64,000 nt of DNA. Origin: Globodera rostochiensis. Taxonomy: Eukaryota > Nematoda > Chromadorea > Rhabditida > Heteroderidae. Position numbers and translations under genes: made by a program. The first letter of the stretch is position 1. Every line of letters begins with the position of its first letter. The stretch covers positions 1,760,666 to 1,824,665 of the forward strand of contig JAEVLN010000017.1 in NCBI GenBank assembly GCA_018350325.1. Reading direction: 5' to 3'. A model generated the notes under the pieces. It had not been told where the DNA came from and did not search any database. It saw nothing but the letters and a program-made list of their open reading frames with translations. Shown piece by piece: positions 10,619 to 22,740 of the stretch.

Positions 10619-13600
10619 TGAGAAACTGCTTCACTACGCATTGGCCTTTTTTGGGGTGGATTTGCATGTGCGTGTAATGTTCAACTATTCCGACTTCACT
10701 AATTATTATTACGTTAAAAGGAAAGAGTGCAAAGATGATTATAACTTTGCCCCTGGCATGCATAAAAATATGGTATGCCAATTATGTAAATACCAATTAG
10801 ATTTGTGTAAATTTTTCTCCAATAATTTACGGCTCATCAGACCCAATTTTATGCGTTTTAAAGACAACATTTTTGAGTCATTTTGAGTTAAATTATATTT
10901 CATCAAAAAACACAGAGTGCAAAAACTTATGCTTATTCCCTAAGTAGTGTATACATATAAAAATCAATAAATTAAAAGAATTTAAATATTAATTTGCATT
11001 TTTCTTTCTTATGTCTTTTTTGTGAAAAATATTAAAACTTTAAAATACGTAATTTGGTTTTGGATTGAATACATAATTTTCTTTTCTTTATTTTAGTATG
11101 CCGCACTTAAGCTCGAATTGTTCAATGAACCGCTAACAAATTACACAAGAGTCATTCAAATTGACCAATGCAAAGCCGAGGGTATTTTTAATTGAATAAC
11201 TATTAATTTAGTCAGTTATCTTTTGTAAATATAAATAATTCATTTAATATCAATACTTTTTATTTAATACCATTAATAAAATAAACGCTGATTAAGAAGT
11301 GATACAATTTGCGGTTGCATTACGCAAAATTGTTGTTGATATTGCAATGAATTCGGACAAAAATAACGACTATTACGATGGACCACTGTTTAAATTAACC
11401 GAATTTCAATTTTTACTTCAAATTCTGCATAAACTTTGTGATAAAGAAAATGTTGAAAAATTGAAACATTTTGATGGAGCAACAGACGAATTTTTGCCGC
11501 TTTTGGACCAAATTGTTGGGGAGTACAGTTGCACATCCGCATGCAATTTTGAATGGAATTTAGAGGAATTTGGGGAAAACATTCCAAAATTCGGTCAAAT
11601 ATTTTTTGAAGCGTTCCAAAAATATTCTGGCGAAGTGAAATATGACGGAAAGGACCAAATAATGTCATTCCCACCAAAGTTGACTGAACATTTTCTGCAA
11701 CGACTTTATACGACGCTAACAGAAAAGTGAGAAATGATATAATTATATTTTTATTAATTGAAAATAAACAATTCAAAAATACAAATTAATTTTACTTTAA
11801 CAATTTTTAAGTAAATCGATGTCCCTTTGCCAAATTGGCGAGGAATTGGACTTGGTCGAAACAATACAAAATGTCGCGTCAACGGAGCAACTTAAATTTG
11901 TTAAACGAAAAAAAATAATTCCAATCAAAGTAAATGCGCAATTTTTAAAATTGCTTTTTTCCTTGGCATTTCGTTTATCGTTGCAAATTGAACGATCGGA
12001 ATTAGCGGCAAAATATTTGAAGGCATTTGGAACCGCTTATAATTGCATTGGGCTCATAGAGAATCACAGGTGAATAAAAGTTGATTTAAATCGCCAACTT
12101 TAGGGATTCATTTATGGAAAAATTAATTTCCAAATAATGCCTCTCTTGCTTTTAATTTTCAATTAATTTGTTTAGTTTCTTCAAATTTAAAATAAACATT
12201 TTACACAAAATTGTGGAAATTAAATTGCCAAATTGGAAGTTGCCCGATTATATGCAAGTGGAAAATATAGATAGGTTACTGCAGCAAAAAGTCAAAGGTA
12301 AAATTGACGTTTACAGAAATATTTTATTAAATAAATTATTTAACAGAAAACTTCAAAATTTTGTTTTCATTGTCCAACTGCACGCCGACATTATACGAAA
12401 TTTTGAAAATGGCAAAGCAACTTGGCAAAATTGAACTCTCTAAAGATGACGCCAATAAAAATGAAATTTGGCTGAATTCATCGGATTCAAAAATAATTTT
12501 TGAACTTATGAAATATTTAAAACAATTACAAGATGATGATGAAAAAATAAAAATTGTTCTTGAAAATGAGTTTTGCTTTTTGGCACATTTTGTTGAATAT
12601 TTATTGGAGGAAATGGCGACGGGGAACAAAATTCCAAAAATTGAATCAATTAAATTTGCAATTGGCAATTTCATTTCGGTAAAAGAGGAATTATGCAAAG
12701 AGAGAGCGTAAGTAAAATTTGTTTTTATACGGATTTTTGTTCCTATAATATTTTAGAATAGAAAATAATGTCACAAAATTTTTTGATGAAAATTTGGTAA
12801 ACTTTAACAAGGCCATAAATACCGACTTCAGTCCACACAACGGTTATACTAATCGAGTAATTTAAAAACCAGGGAGCCCAGGTTACCTTATTTATCAGGT
12901 TTTCCTGATTTTTGGTTGTTTTCCTGATTTTCATCTGTTGCCTGAAACTTGTATTTTTAATTCGAAAAATTGGCAAAATTTTCTAAACATAATTAGTTAA
13001 TAAAAAACGTTTAAAATTATGAAAAAATTTCCCGACAACGCCTGTCGGTGCCGTCGGACCCACCAACAACAAAATCAAAGACAAGATACGGCTATGTGGT
13101 CTCGGGTAGAACCCAAAAATTTGGACTTATGGTTTTGATTCAACCCAAGCATTTGTTCATTTTGAATGTGATCATATATATTTTATCATTACAAACATTT
13201 TTTTAAACTAAAATTCTTTCTAGAATTGCTACAAATTGTTCCTGAAATTATCGAGGAAATTGAACAAATGCTTCAAAAAAACGATTGGCATTATGCTTAT
13301 TTAAATGATTCAAAAATGGTCGAATGGAATCTTTTGGAATACAACCTTCATCAAATTGGGAATGATCAGAAATGGAAGGAAATTGATCAATTGTGCGGTG
13401 AATGGAAGAAAGCGTTCAACGATAAGTGGGAATCCAACCAAAATGAAGAAAATAGGCCCATTGAAGAAATAATGGGAAATTTGATCCAAATTTTGCGGGA
13501 CTTTATTATGCAACAAATTGTTCCTGAAATTATCGAGGAAATTGAACAAATGCTTCAAAAAAACGATTGGGATTATGCTTATTTAAATGATTCAAAGATG

Positions 13601-13837
13601 ATCGAATGGAAGCTTTTAGAAAACGAGCTTCATAAAACTGGGAATGATCAGAAATGGAAGGAAATTGAGCAATTGCGCGGTAAATGGAAGAAAGTGCACA
13701 ACAAATTGTATAAGCCTATTTCTGAAGAAATGATGAAAAATTTGATCAAAATGTTGCGCGGCATCAACCTTTCGGAGGAGGCAAAAGTTCAAGAAACTGT
13801 CGTTTTGCCAGCTACGAAAAGAGCCAAAATCGCTTAA
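10619..13837 (+). CDS. Multi-exon helical protein gene ending in two 92-aa repeats
   Basis: Probable exons: 10619-10772, 11097-11181, 11297-11726, 11812-12069, 12176-12297, 12347-12707, 12757-12856, 13224-13837. Phases agree from 10619 through the exon at 12757. The join into the last exon is unresolved, because its repeat-containing intron (12857-13223) gives no in-phase donor. Segments include LLQILHKLCDKENVEKLKHF (third exon), similar in style to a segment of the minus-strand gene at 33.3 kb. The last exon encodes two near-identical blocks starting QIVPEIIEEIEQMLQKNDW, and ends in a basic PATKRAKIA. No known domain and no clear signal peptide of its own; it may share the 5' exons at 8.3-9.3 kb. 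Two adjacent genes would also be possible. Function unknown. Confidence 0.5.
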
Positions 13838-15960
13838 GCCGATTTTAAAGGCTTCCAAAAGTTTCTGAAACGTTCGGGTTTATGCGACGCATTCTGAGCC
13901 ACATTTTTTGTCTTTCTTCAGTTCATTTTTACATAGTTTTTGGGGTCATTGGTTGGTTGGTTATGAACATTTTATTAGAAATTTCAATATTTGTCACGTT
14001 TAAGCAAAACCTTTTTGAAAAGAGCATATTTTAAAGAACAAATCGGGATTTCGACTTTTTGAACTCCAAGACAAAAACTACGCGGTATTTGTAGGCTTCC
14101 TTCCCTTTTTTTATTTTTAGATTAAATAAAAGCCAAAATTACTTTTTTGTTTTTTCAAACTTCCATAAAGAAACTCTTCAAAAAGAATTCCATCTTTTCA
14201 TGGCATTTTATTAAGACAAAAGTTTATGTAATTTTGTAAGCACATTGATTTATCACTGAGAAAAACTGGCATATAACTCTATTTCCGCTTTTGTTATTCA
14301 TAGTGTATTTCAAATTTCTATCTGATCACTGATCAAAGCGATCGGCTAAGCTGACTAGGACGTTCGGTCTTCCCCTCTCCGTCCTTCCCCCCCCCCCCGA
14401 TCAGTGACATGCTTTGCCCTCCTCCTCCCGTGTCCTGACTCCCTCTCCCGATCGGTGAAAATTCTGTGCCCATCTCATTTGATCACTTCGCATATTTGTT
14501 AAGCGCCTTATGAATAAAAGTGTTGTTAAAGAGTATAAGGAAAGCTCGGGGGCCGAGAGAGTGGAGAGGGGAGCCTGGGGAAAAGGCAAAGAGTTCGGAC
14601 TGTCCTTCCTCCAGGCTATGGTCGCCTCAACACGCCTCCCACGCGCCGGTGCCCGTCATTACCAGTCCCGCCAGCCACCAATCATCGGGGGGGGGGGGTG
14701 TTCAACAATTGAATAAGCTCAAATTAGCATTTCCAGATGAAGGATTTTCCGACCACACGAACATTAAATCAATTTTTCCCTTTTTGTGCCTTGTGGCTTT
14801 TTGTGGAAGAATCCGGGCTTCGAAATCGGCGATTCAAACTTATTTTGAAATCAAAATAAATTTCAATAATAATAAAAAACGCCATAACTCTTAAACTTTT
14901 TGAAAATGTTCAATATAAAAATAGATACCTATGAATTTTTTGTGGAAATTAATTTGACAAAAAATTGACATTAACTTTTAACTTTTTAAAATGGAGAAAA
15001 CATCTCAATAAGTAAAAAATGTTTTAATTTGCTGCATTTTTTATAAACTTATTTCTAGGGCTAATACTTTTAGTATCGAAGAATCTCAAAATGGGCGCCT
15101 AAAATAAGCTCCAAAACCCGGGTTCATAAGAATAGGTGCAAAAAATGCATGTAAAATATAAAAATATTTGCCCTAATTATTTCATTAACTTTAAGCTGAG
15201 TTATGCATTTTTTAATTATTGTGATTTTGCTGATGTGTAAGCAAAAAAATAGGGAATTGTCAAAAATTGTTGAAGACTTCAATAAATTTCTATTTTTTAC
15301 CAGGGGTTTACCATTTACAGGAAAATTGGTGGATAACTCTTAGATATCGAATAATTTTGTTTTCGATAATAAAATTTCTATTCTGCCGGGACTATTGGAG
15401 AAAAAAATGATTGGTAAAAACCGGGACCATTATAGGTAGGGACCGGATTTTTAGACACAAAAACTTTAAAGTAGTCAGTCAAATAGAACCTTAAAATGCT
15501 AAAATATCACTAAAAAAGGCAAAATAGTCACTAAAAAGTGCCAGATTTAGAGGTGTAAACTGGTCAAAAAATTTTTTTCGCGATATTTATTAATAAGAAT
15601 TCATTTTTGTGACAACAATTTCAAATCAAAAGGAATTCGGGTACATTTTTTTTAAATATGGATTAAGGAATTTTTGCGAAAAAGCCCAAAATAGTCACTT
15701 AAGTTCTATTTTAGTCACCAAAAAATAAAAGACTAAAAAATAGTCACTAAAAACTCGAAAAAAAATCTTTTATTTATTTAGACATAGGTTCATTTTTTCA
15801 AAAAAAATATTTGAAAGTGAACAATATAAATAAAATATCTCTTTTCTTTTATAAAAATTTATGTTGATTAAACATTTTTAAGGAATTAAAACAAATTGTT
15901 GAAGTGTTGTCAATTAAAGAATCAAAAACAATGCGTGCAAAAAAAACTTACCTACTTTTG
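13838..15960. other. Intergenic region with repeat modules, no supported gene
   Basis: Features seen: pyrimidine-rich runs and a C-run (14370-14400), GATCA/GATCGG-rich sequence (14320-14460), a G-run (14688-14698), and a module at 15437-15770 built on 'TAGTCACTAAAA'. The short open frames at 14.4-14.9 kb overlap each other on both strands and lack splice or family support. Confidence 0.5.
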
Positions 15961-16350
15961 TTTATTTCTGAGATTTGAACCAATTGGGTAAATTTATTAA
16001 AGATTTTTTCTGTTCATTCAATTAATATTATTGTAGCTCCAATTACAGCCAGCAATTTACCCTAGAGGGCTGCTGAAATAAGCTGAATTAAAAAACCAAT
16101 AATAATAAAAAGACGACAAATAACTTAATAAAAACAAATGTATTTGGTCTGCCGATCCCATGGCACTTCCATCCTCTATTTTCATTTTCACGTGAATCAT
16201 AAAAATCCAACAATTTCCGTAAAGCTATGAAAAAAACCACGTCTTATAACTCACTAAAGAAAAATTTGTATTTAAATCAGTCAAAAAGCCAGATTGAGCA
16301 GCCATTTATCCAATTTATCTATCAAAACTCACTCAAATATTCAATAAAAA

Positions 16351-17347
16351 ATGCCTTCCCCGTCGTCTCTGCTGTTCTCCACCATCCCAATTGTGTGTTT
16401 GCTGTTCAACAGCTGCTTCGCCGCCCCGCGTAAGTTTAAAGAGAATTGTTAGATGACGTCACGTTAAACCCTTTTTGTTAAAATTACAATTTTGGCAATT
16501 GTTTTTGACAAGTAATCGCATCAATAATGAAAATATCGTTTCATTAATCACAGATCCATGCTGTCCCGGCAGTCAGCATTTGGTTGCTCTGATGACCAAA
16601 TACATTGGCACTTTCTCGACCGGTAAAGACGAGTCGACGGTTTGTGCGCGTGCCGAAAGCGTCGTGAATGCCATTAAAAGCGAACTAAACTCAATGCCCG
16701 AATGCCAAAGCCCCAATGGAGGGGGCAGCAGAATTGTGAACGAAATCGACGCCCAACTCACCACGAGCGGTAGAGAAAAGCGTCCGGGGCCCAATTGGAA
16801 TATTATTTATTGGATAAAAAAGAAAATTCCAAATCCAAAAAACCAAAACCTCCCTGTTCCGGACCCGGATGTTGCCCGGATTCCGGACATACCCGGCCGG
16901 ACAAACAGGAGTAAAAGAAACATTGGTATTTTGTCCATATCCGATTTCATTGCAGTACACATGAAAATGGAGATCACAAATGATGATGGGTGCGCGTACA
17001 ATCTCGGCTTCGTCCGTGCCATGTTTGACATGGCCAAGTCAGCCGCTGGCCATGCCGGCAATGGCACCGAATGGAACAATTTGACCGAAAGTTTTCGCAA
17101 TCAAATTACCGAAATTGACGCACTGTCCACGGAACTGACCATTTTTGTTCCTAAAGTTCTCTTCAAAAACCCTCGTTCAGGTAAAGCCAAAACATTAAAC
17201 AAATTAATGGTCTGGACCAAAAAAGTCTCTATTTTTAGGTAAAATAATTGGACATATTTTATTCTTTCAGCAAATTTTGCGCACAAAAAAGTGCCGAGTC
17301 CGAGCGATGTGCGCACCAACCCCGGCGAATACAGCGCCGCCAACTGA
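16351..17347 (+). CDS. Secreted protein family, copy B (left palindrome arm)
   Basis: Exons 16351-16429, 16554-16769, 16956-17180 and 17271-17347, all in phase, give 198 aa. The protein has the family signal peptide, the CCPGSQHLVALMTKYIG start, an NNLTESFRNQITEIDALSTE segment and the PGEYSAAN end. The donors are GTAAGT, GTAGAG and GTAAAG; the acceptors are CACAG, TTGCAG and TTTCAG. Near the end of exon 3 it reads VPKVLFKNPRSG, as in copy A. Its palindrome partner C reads VPNVHFQDPRSG, as in copy D. Function unknown; secretion is inferred from the signal peptide. Confidence 0.85.
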
Positions 17348-17916
17348 ATGCCGGCTGTTGAATTGTCAGAGACTTTTGAGGACGCAAAATTTCTGAATAT
17401 TTTTAGGGAAACAATTCATTCTGTTGAGATAAATGCTTCTTTTTTACGCTAATTTGATTTAGTAACTTTATTGTTTTTGTTTTGCTGACCTAATAAAGTC
17501 AACTATCTCATTTTTATTAGTGATGCGGAGAGTCTCGGTTCTCAAGTCTCGAAATTCTCGATTTTTAAGGTCGCGTCTCGGTTTCCAGTTTAGGCGAGAC
17601 TTTTTTTTACTGGTGAGAATTTAAAATTCTCGTCCAAGCGGCTCCAAATTTTTGTGGGGCTTGGCACAAGCCCCTGACTCCATAACCACATAGAATAATT
17701 TATGGTGTTAAGTCAGGAGAGTAAGGGGGTCATTCCTGAGCACCGATAAAACCGGGAAAACTGGCTCTGCAGCAGTCTTGGGTTTCTTTTGCCCTGTGGG
17801 CCGGAGCGGAGTCTTGTTGGATGTATTAGTTTTTAGTGATTTTGACCCCATTTGCCACAAAAATCAATGAATCGGTAATTCCTCCACAAACCAAAAGCGC
17901 TTCCGGTCTGAATCCC

Positions 17917-18080
17917 CCCCCCCCGTCCGAATCCCCCAGGTTCGAATCCCCCCCAAGCCAAAAGTGTCTCGAATCCCCCCCCCCCAAGCCAAAAACAGCC
18001 CGAATCCCCCCCCCCAAGCCAAAAACAGCCCGAATCCCCCACGTCCGAATCCTCCCGGTTCGAATACCCCCACAGCAAAA
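17917..18080. repeat. C-rich minisatellite, left palindrome arm
   Basis: Units of about 27 bp of the form 'AGCCAAAAACAGCCCGAATCC' plus a variable C-run. A further copy starts the spacer at 18828-18960, and the longer mirror copy lies at 20031-20430. The unit contains GAATCCCCC, the same word seen at the ends of the element at 30513-31048. Confidence 0.85.
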
Positions 18081-18200
18081 AATGTCACTAATCCTCCAAA
18101 TTTTTTAAAAAGCTAATTTTTTTTTTTGCTAACTTTTTTCAATGTTAACTAAACACAGCGGCTCAATTTTGGGGCTCTAGTTCGGAAAAGATTTAAATTT

Positions 18201-18262
18201 TGGCTTAGTGGTATGTGAGCTTTTCAACAAATGGGGCACGGGTTCGAGTCCCTTCTGTGCAA
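18201..18262 (+). other. tRNA-like segment (possible SINE head)
   Basis: TGGCTTAGTGGTA fits a pol III A box, and 36 bases on GGGTTCGAGTCCC fits a B box and T-loop. The anticodon region does not form a proper tRNA stem and loop. Read as a decayed tRNA or tRNA-derived SINE. Its mirror copy is in the other palindrome arm. Confidence 0.45.
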
Positions 18263-19840
18263 TTTATTATTTTGCTGAATTGATCAGGCGTGTGCACGGA
18301 CATCCGATATCCGCGGATATATCCGGATACGGACGGGGATATGGAATTTCGGAAAGTCACGGATACGGACGGATAACGGATATGAGATTTCGAGGGCGGA
18401 CGGATACGGATACAAAAATTCTTATTCGTGCACACCCCTGGAATTGATTCGTCAGTTCCCCCGAAAGGTAATAAAAAGTTCTATGGGTTGCATACTACTG
18501 CAGGGATGCACCCCCAGTGTTACACGTTCTCTCTCGTTACCCTAGTGTATCTAACCGTCCCTCTCACTTTTGCACACTATTTCGTCAATTTAGAATTTCT
18601 GGGCACAACCTTCTCGAGAGCGATCCAATCAATTATTCTTACAAAATAATTTACTTGTTGCCATAATATCTCTAAAAAATAGAAATAATGAACATTTTTC
18701 CCTATAATTCGTAAAATAATGTATTATTCAAAAAAAAGTGTATTAATCTATTACTTATTTTGTTTTCTAGGGATGGTGAAAGTTTGGAGAAGATTTGTAG
18801 GTGTAGAAAAAAGTTCTTAGGTGTAAGCCAAAAGTGTCTCGAATCCCCCCCCCCAAGCCAAAAACAGCCCGAATCCCCCCCCCAAGCCAAAAACAGCCCG
18901 AATCCCCCACGTCCGAATCCTCCCGGTTCGAATCCCCCCACAGCAAAAAATGTCACGAATCCCCCAAATTTTTTAAAAAGCTAATTTTTTTTTGCCAAAT
19001 TGGTGGCATAATTATTTGCTATTAAAGTTTGCGATCAAAGTAGAATCGAACTTCGAATTAAGGCTGGTGAAAGACGGACGCAGGACCCACTTCGACTAAC
19101 TTTTTTGCAAAACCAACTAAATCCAGCATTTTTGATACCATTCGAAAGCTTATAATGAGGAGAAGCTATCAACAAGCAAAGGCTAATGCGAGAGAATTAA
19201 CCTTTTTTTCTCTAACTTTCTCTCGTTTGGCGTTCTATCTCACCTTTTTTAATAAAAATTTTGACCATCCCGCACTTCACACCTAAGAACTTTTTTCTAC
19301 ACCTACAAATCTTCTCCAAACTTTCACCATCCCTAGAAAACAAAATAAGTAATAGATTAATACACTTTTTTTTGAATAATACATTATTTTACGAATTATA
19401 GGGAAAAATGTTCATTATTTCTATTTTTTAGAGATATTATGGCAACAAGTAAATTATTTTGTAAGAATAATTGATTGGATCGCTCTCGAGAAGGTTGTGC
19501 CCAGAAATTCTAAATTGACGAAATAGTGTGCAAAAGTGAGAGGGACGGTTAGATACACTAGGGTAACGAGAGAGAACGTGTAACACTGGGGGTGCATCCC
19601 TGCAGTAGTATGCAACCCATAGAACTTTTTATTACCTTTCGGGGGAACTGACGAATCAATTCCAGGGGTGTGCACGAATAAGAATTTTTGTATCCGTATC
19701 CGTCCGCCCTCGAAATCTCATATCCGTTATCCGTCCGTATCCGTGACTTTCCGAAATTCCATATCCCCGTCCGTATCCGGATATATCCGCGGATATCGGA
19801 TGTCCGTGCACACGCCTGATCAATTCAGCAAAATAATAAA

Positions 19841-19902
19841 TTGCACAGAAGGGACTCGAACCCGTGCCCCATTTGTTGAAAAGCTCACATACCACTAAGC
19901 CA
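19841..19902 (-). other. tRNA-like segment, mirror copy
   Basis: Reverse-complement copy of the tRNA-like segment in the left arm: GGGACTCGAACCC is the B box and TACCACTAAGCCA the A box on the minus strand. No complete cloverleaf. Confidence 0.45.
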
Positions 19903-20030
19903 AAATTTAAATCTTTTCCGAACTAGAGCCCCAAAATTGAGCCGCTGTGTTTAGTTAACATTGAAAAAAGTTAGCAAAAAAAAAAATTAGCTTTTTAAAA
20001 ATTTGGAGGATTCGTGACATTTTTTGCTGT

Positions 20031-20430
20031 GGGGGGATTCGAACCGGGAGGATTCGGACGTGGGGGATTCGGGCTGTTTTTGGCTTGGGGGGGGGGGATT
20101 CGGGCTGTTTTTGGCTTCGGGGGGGGGGGGGGGGATTCGAGACACTTTTGGCTTGGGGGGGATTCGAACCTGGGGGATTCGGGCTGTTTTTGGCTTGGGG
20201 GGGGGGATTCGGGCTGTTTTTGGCTTGGGGGGGGATTCGGGCTGTTTTTGGCTTGGGGGGGGATTCGAGACACTTTTGGCTTGGGGGGGATTCGAACCTG
20301 GGGGATTCGGGCTGTTTTTGGCTTGGGGGGGGGGGATTCGGGCTGTTTTTGGCTTGGGGGGGGGGATTCGAGACACTTTTGGCTTGGGGGGGATTCGAAC
20401 CTGGGGGATTCGGACGGGGGGGGGGATTCA
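20031..20430. repeat. G-rich minisatellite, right palindrome arm
   Basis: About ten units of GGGGATTCGGGCTGTTTTTG followed by GCTT and a variable G-run, interleaved with variants reading ATTCGAGACACTTTTGGC and ATTCGAACCTGG. Long open frames on both strands arise only because the unit length is near a multiple of three. This array is over twice the length of its left-arm mirror. Confidence 0.9.
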
Positions 20431-20991
20431 GACCGGAAGCGCTTTTGGTTTGTGGAGGAATTACCGATTCATTGATTTTTGTGGCAAATGGGGTCAAAAT
20501 CACTAAAAACTAATACATCCAACAAGACTCCGCTCCGGCCCACAGGGCAAAAGAAACCCAAGACTGCTGCAGAGCCAGTTTTCCCGGTTTTATCGGTGCT
20601 CAGGAATGACCCCCTTACTCTCCTGACTTAACACCATAAATTATTCTATGTGGTTATGGAGTCAGGGGCTTGTGCCAAGCCCCACAAAAATTTGGAGCCG
20701 CTTGGACGAGAATTTTAAATTCTCACCAGTAAAAAAAAGTCTCGCCTAAACTGGAAACCGAGACGCGACCTTAAAAATCGAGAATTTCGAGACTTGAGAA
20801 CCGAGACTCTCCGCATCACTAATAAAAATGAGATAGTTGACTTTATTAGGTCAGCAAAACAAAAACAATAAAGTTACTAAATCAAATTAGCGTAAAAAAG
20901 AAGCATTTATCTCAACAGAATGAATTGTTTCCCTAAAAATATTCAGAAATTTTGCGTCCTCAAAAGTCTCTGACAATTCAACAGCCGGCAT

Positions 20992-21988
20992 TCAGTTGGC
21001 GGCGCTGTATTCGCCGGGGTTGGTGCGCACATCGCTCGGACTCGGCACTTTTTTGTGCGCAAAATTTGCTGAAAGAATAAAATATGTCCAATTATTTTAC
21101 CTAAAAATAGAGACTTTTTTGGTCCAGACCATTAATTTGTTTAATTTTTTGGCTTTACCTGAACGAGGGTCTTGGAAGTGCACATTCGGAACGAAAATGG
21201 TCAGTTCCGTGGACAGTGCGTCAATTTCGGTAATTTGATTGCGAAAACTTTCGGTCAAATTGTTCCATTCGGTGCCATTGCCGGCATGGCCAGCGGCTGA
21301 CTTGGCCATGTCAAACATGGCACGGACGAAGCCGAGATTGTACGCGCACCCATCATCATTTGTGATCTCCATTTTCATGTGTACTGCAATGAAATCGGAT
21401 ATGGACAAAATACCAATGTTTCTTTTACTCCTGTTTGTCCGGCCGGGTATGTCCGGAATCCGGGCAACATCCGGGTCCGGAACAGGGAGGTTTTGGTTTT
21501 TTGGATTTGGAATTTTCTTTTGTATCCAATAAATAATATTCCAATTGGGCCCCGGACGCTTTTCTCTACCGCTCGTGGTGAGTTGGGCGTCGATTTCGTT
21601 CACAATTCTGCTGCCCCCTCCATTGGGGCTTTGGCATTCGGGCATTGAGTTTAGTTCGCTTTTAATGGCATTCACGACGCTTTCGGCACGCGCACAAACC
21701 GTCGACTCGTCTTTACCGGTCGAGAAAGTGCCAATGTATTTGGTCATCAGAGCAACCAAATGCTGACTGCCGGGACAGCATGGATCTGTGATTAATGAAA
21801 CGATATTTTCATTATTGATGCGATTACTTGTCAAAAACAATTGCCAAAATTGTAATTTTAACAAAAAGGGTTTAACGTGACGTCATCTAACAATTCTCTT
21901 TAAACTTACGCGGGGCGGCGAAGCAGCTGTTGAACAGCAAACACACAATTGGGATGGTGGAGAACAGCAGAGACGACGGGGAAGGCAT
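20992..21988 (-). CDS. Secreted protein family, copy C (right palindrome arm)
   Basis: Minus-strand exons 21910-21988, 21570-21785, 21159-21383 and 20992-21068 have the same lengths as copies A and B and give 198 aa. It is convergent with copy B, and the two are almost identical. The difference is a tract at the end of exon 3 (VPNVHFQDPRSG instead of VPKVLFKNPRSG) that is shared with copy D at 50.3 kb. The frame is intact with canonical splice sites. Function unknown. Confidence 0.85.
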
Positions 21989-22372
21989 TTTTTATTGAAT
22001 ATTTGAGTGAGTTTTGATAGATAAATTGGATAAATGGCTGCTCAATCTGGCTTTTTGACTGATTTAAATACAAATTTTTCTTTAGTGAGTTATAAGACGT
22101 GGTTTTTTTCATAGCTTTACGGAAATTGTTGGATTTTTATGATTCACGTGAAAATGAAAATAGAGGATGGAAGTGCCATGGGATCGGCAGACCAAATACA
22201 TTTGTTTTTATTAAGTTATTTGTCGTCTTTTTATTATTATTGGTTTTTTAATTCAGCTTATTTCAGCAGCCCTCTAGGGTAAATTGCTGGCTGTAATTGG
22301 AGCTACAATAATATTAATTGAATGAACAGAAAAAATCTTTAATAAATTTACCCAATTGGTTCAAATCTCAGA

Positions 22373-22740
22373 AATGAACCTATCTTTAAATAAATAAAAA
22401 GTTTTATTAGTAGAGCAGAATTCACAACATTCGAATGTCATTTTTCCGGTTTTGCAAAAAATAGCTTGTCCAAATGTAAAGTCAAATCAATTCCTAATAT
22501 TAAGTATCGTTTTATTTTTAAATGTTTTTCTTTTTTTATTTATAAATTATATAAATCGAAGAAAGATTTAGCCATTTCGAGAATAAAACTTTATTCCTTT
22601 TAAGTTGGAAAAGCGATGATTTTTAAACGATTTGAGAGCTAAAATGAAAACGCAATCAAGGCAAATTCAATTAATGAAAAAACGAATTAATAATATCAAA
22701 AATTCTATTATTTTAAATTAATAATTTAGAATTCATTCTA
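22373..22740. other. AT-rich gap between palindrome and channel gene
   Basis: Nothing supported beyond AT-rich sequence. It forms the 3' flank of the minus-strand channel gene whose stop codon is at 22741. Confidence 0.5.

Larger units (their letters stand above)
15961..22372. repeat. 6.4-kb palindrome with two approximately 3-kb inverted arms
   Basis: Left arm about 15961-18826; right arm about 19278-22372 in reverse orientation; spacer about 450 bp (18827-19277). Landmarks match in mirror order. The secreted gene is at 16351-17347 and 20992-21988. The 'GTGATGCGGAGAGTCTCGG' block is near 17520 and 20805. The tRNA-like segment is at 18201 and 19900. 'GGGATGGTGAAAGTTTGG' is near 18770 and 19320. 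The arms are nearly identical except for the length of a C/G-rich minisatellite (about 150 bp left, 350 bp right) and a short divergent tract in exon 3 of the two genes. Weaker similarity (ATAGGTTCAT) suggests the homology once reached about 15765 and 22400. Confidence 0.9.

Noticed and set aside
20014..20513. Long Gly/Phe/Trp-rich open frames on both strands in the palindrome
   Set aside because: They are produced by a G/C-rich minisatellite whose unit keeps several frames open; there is no start context, leader or splice sites.
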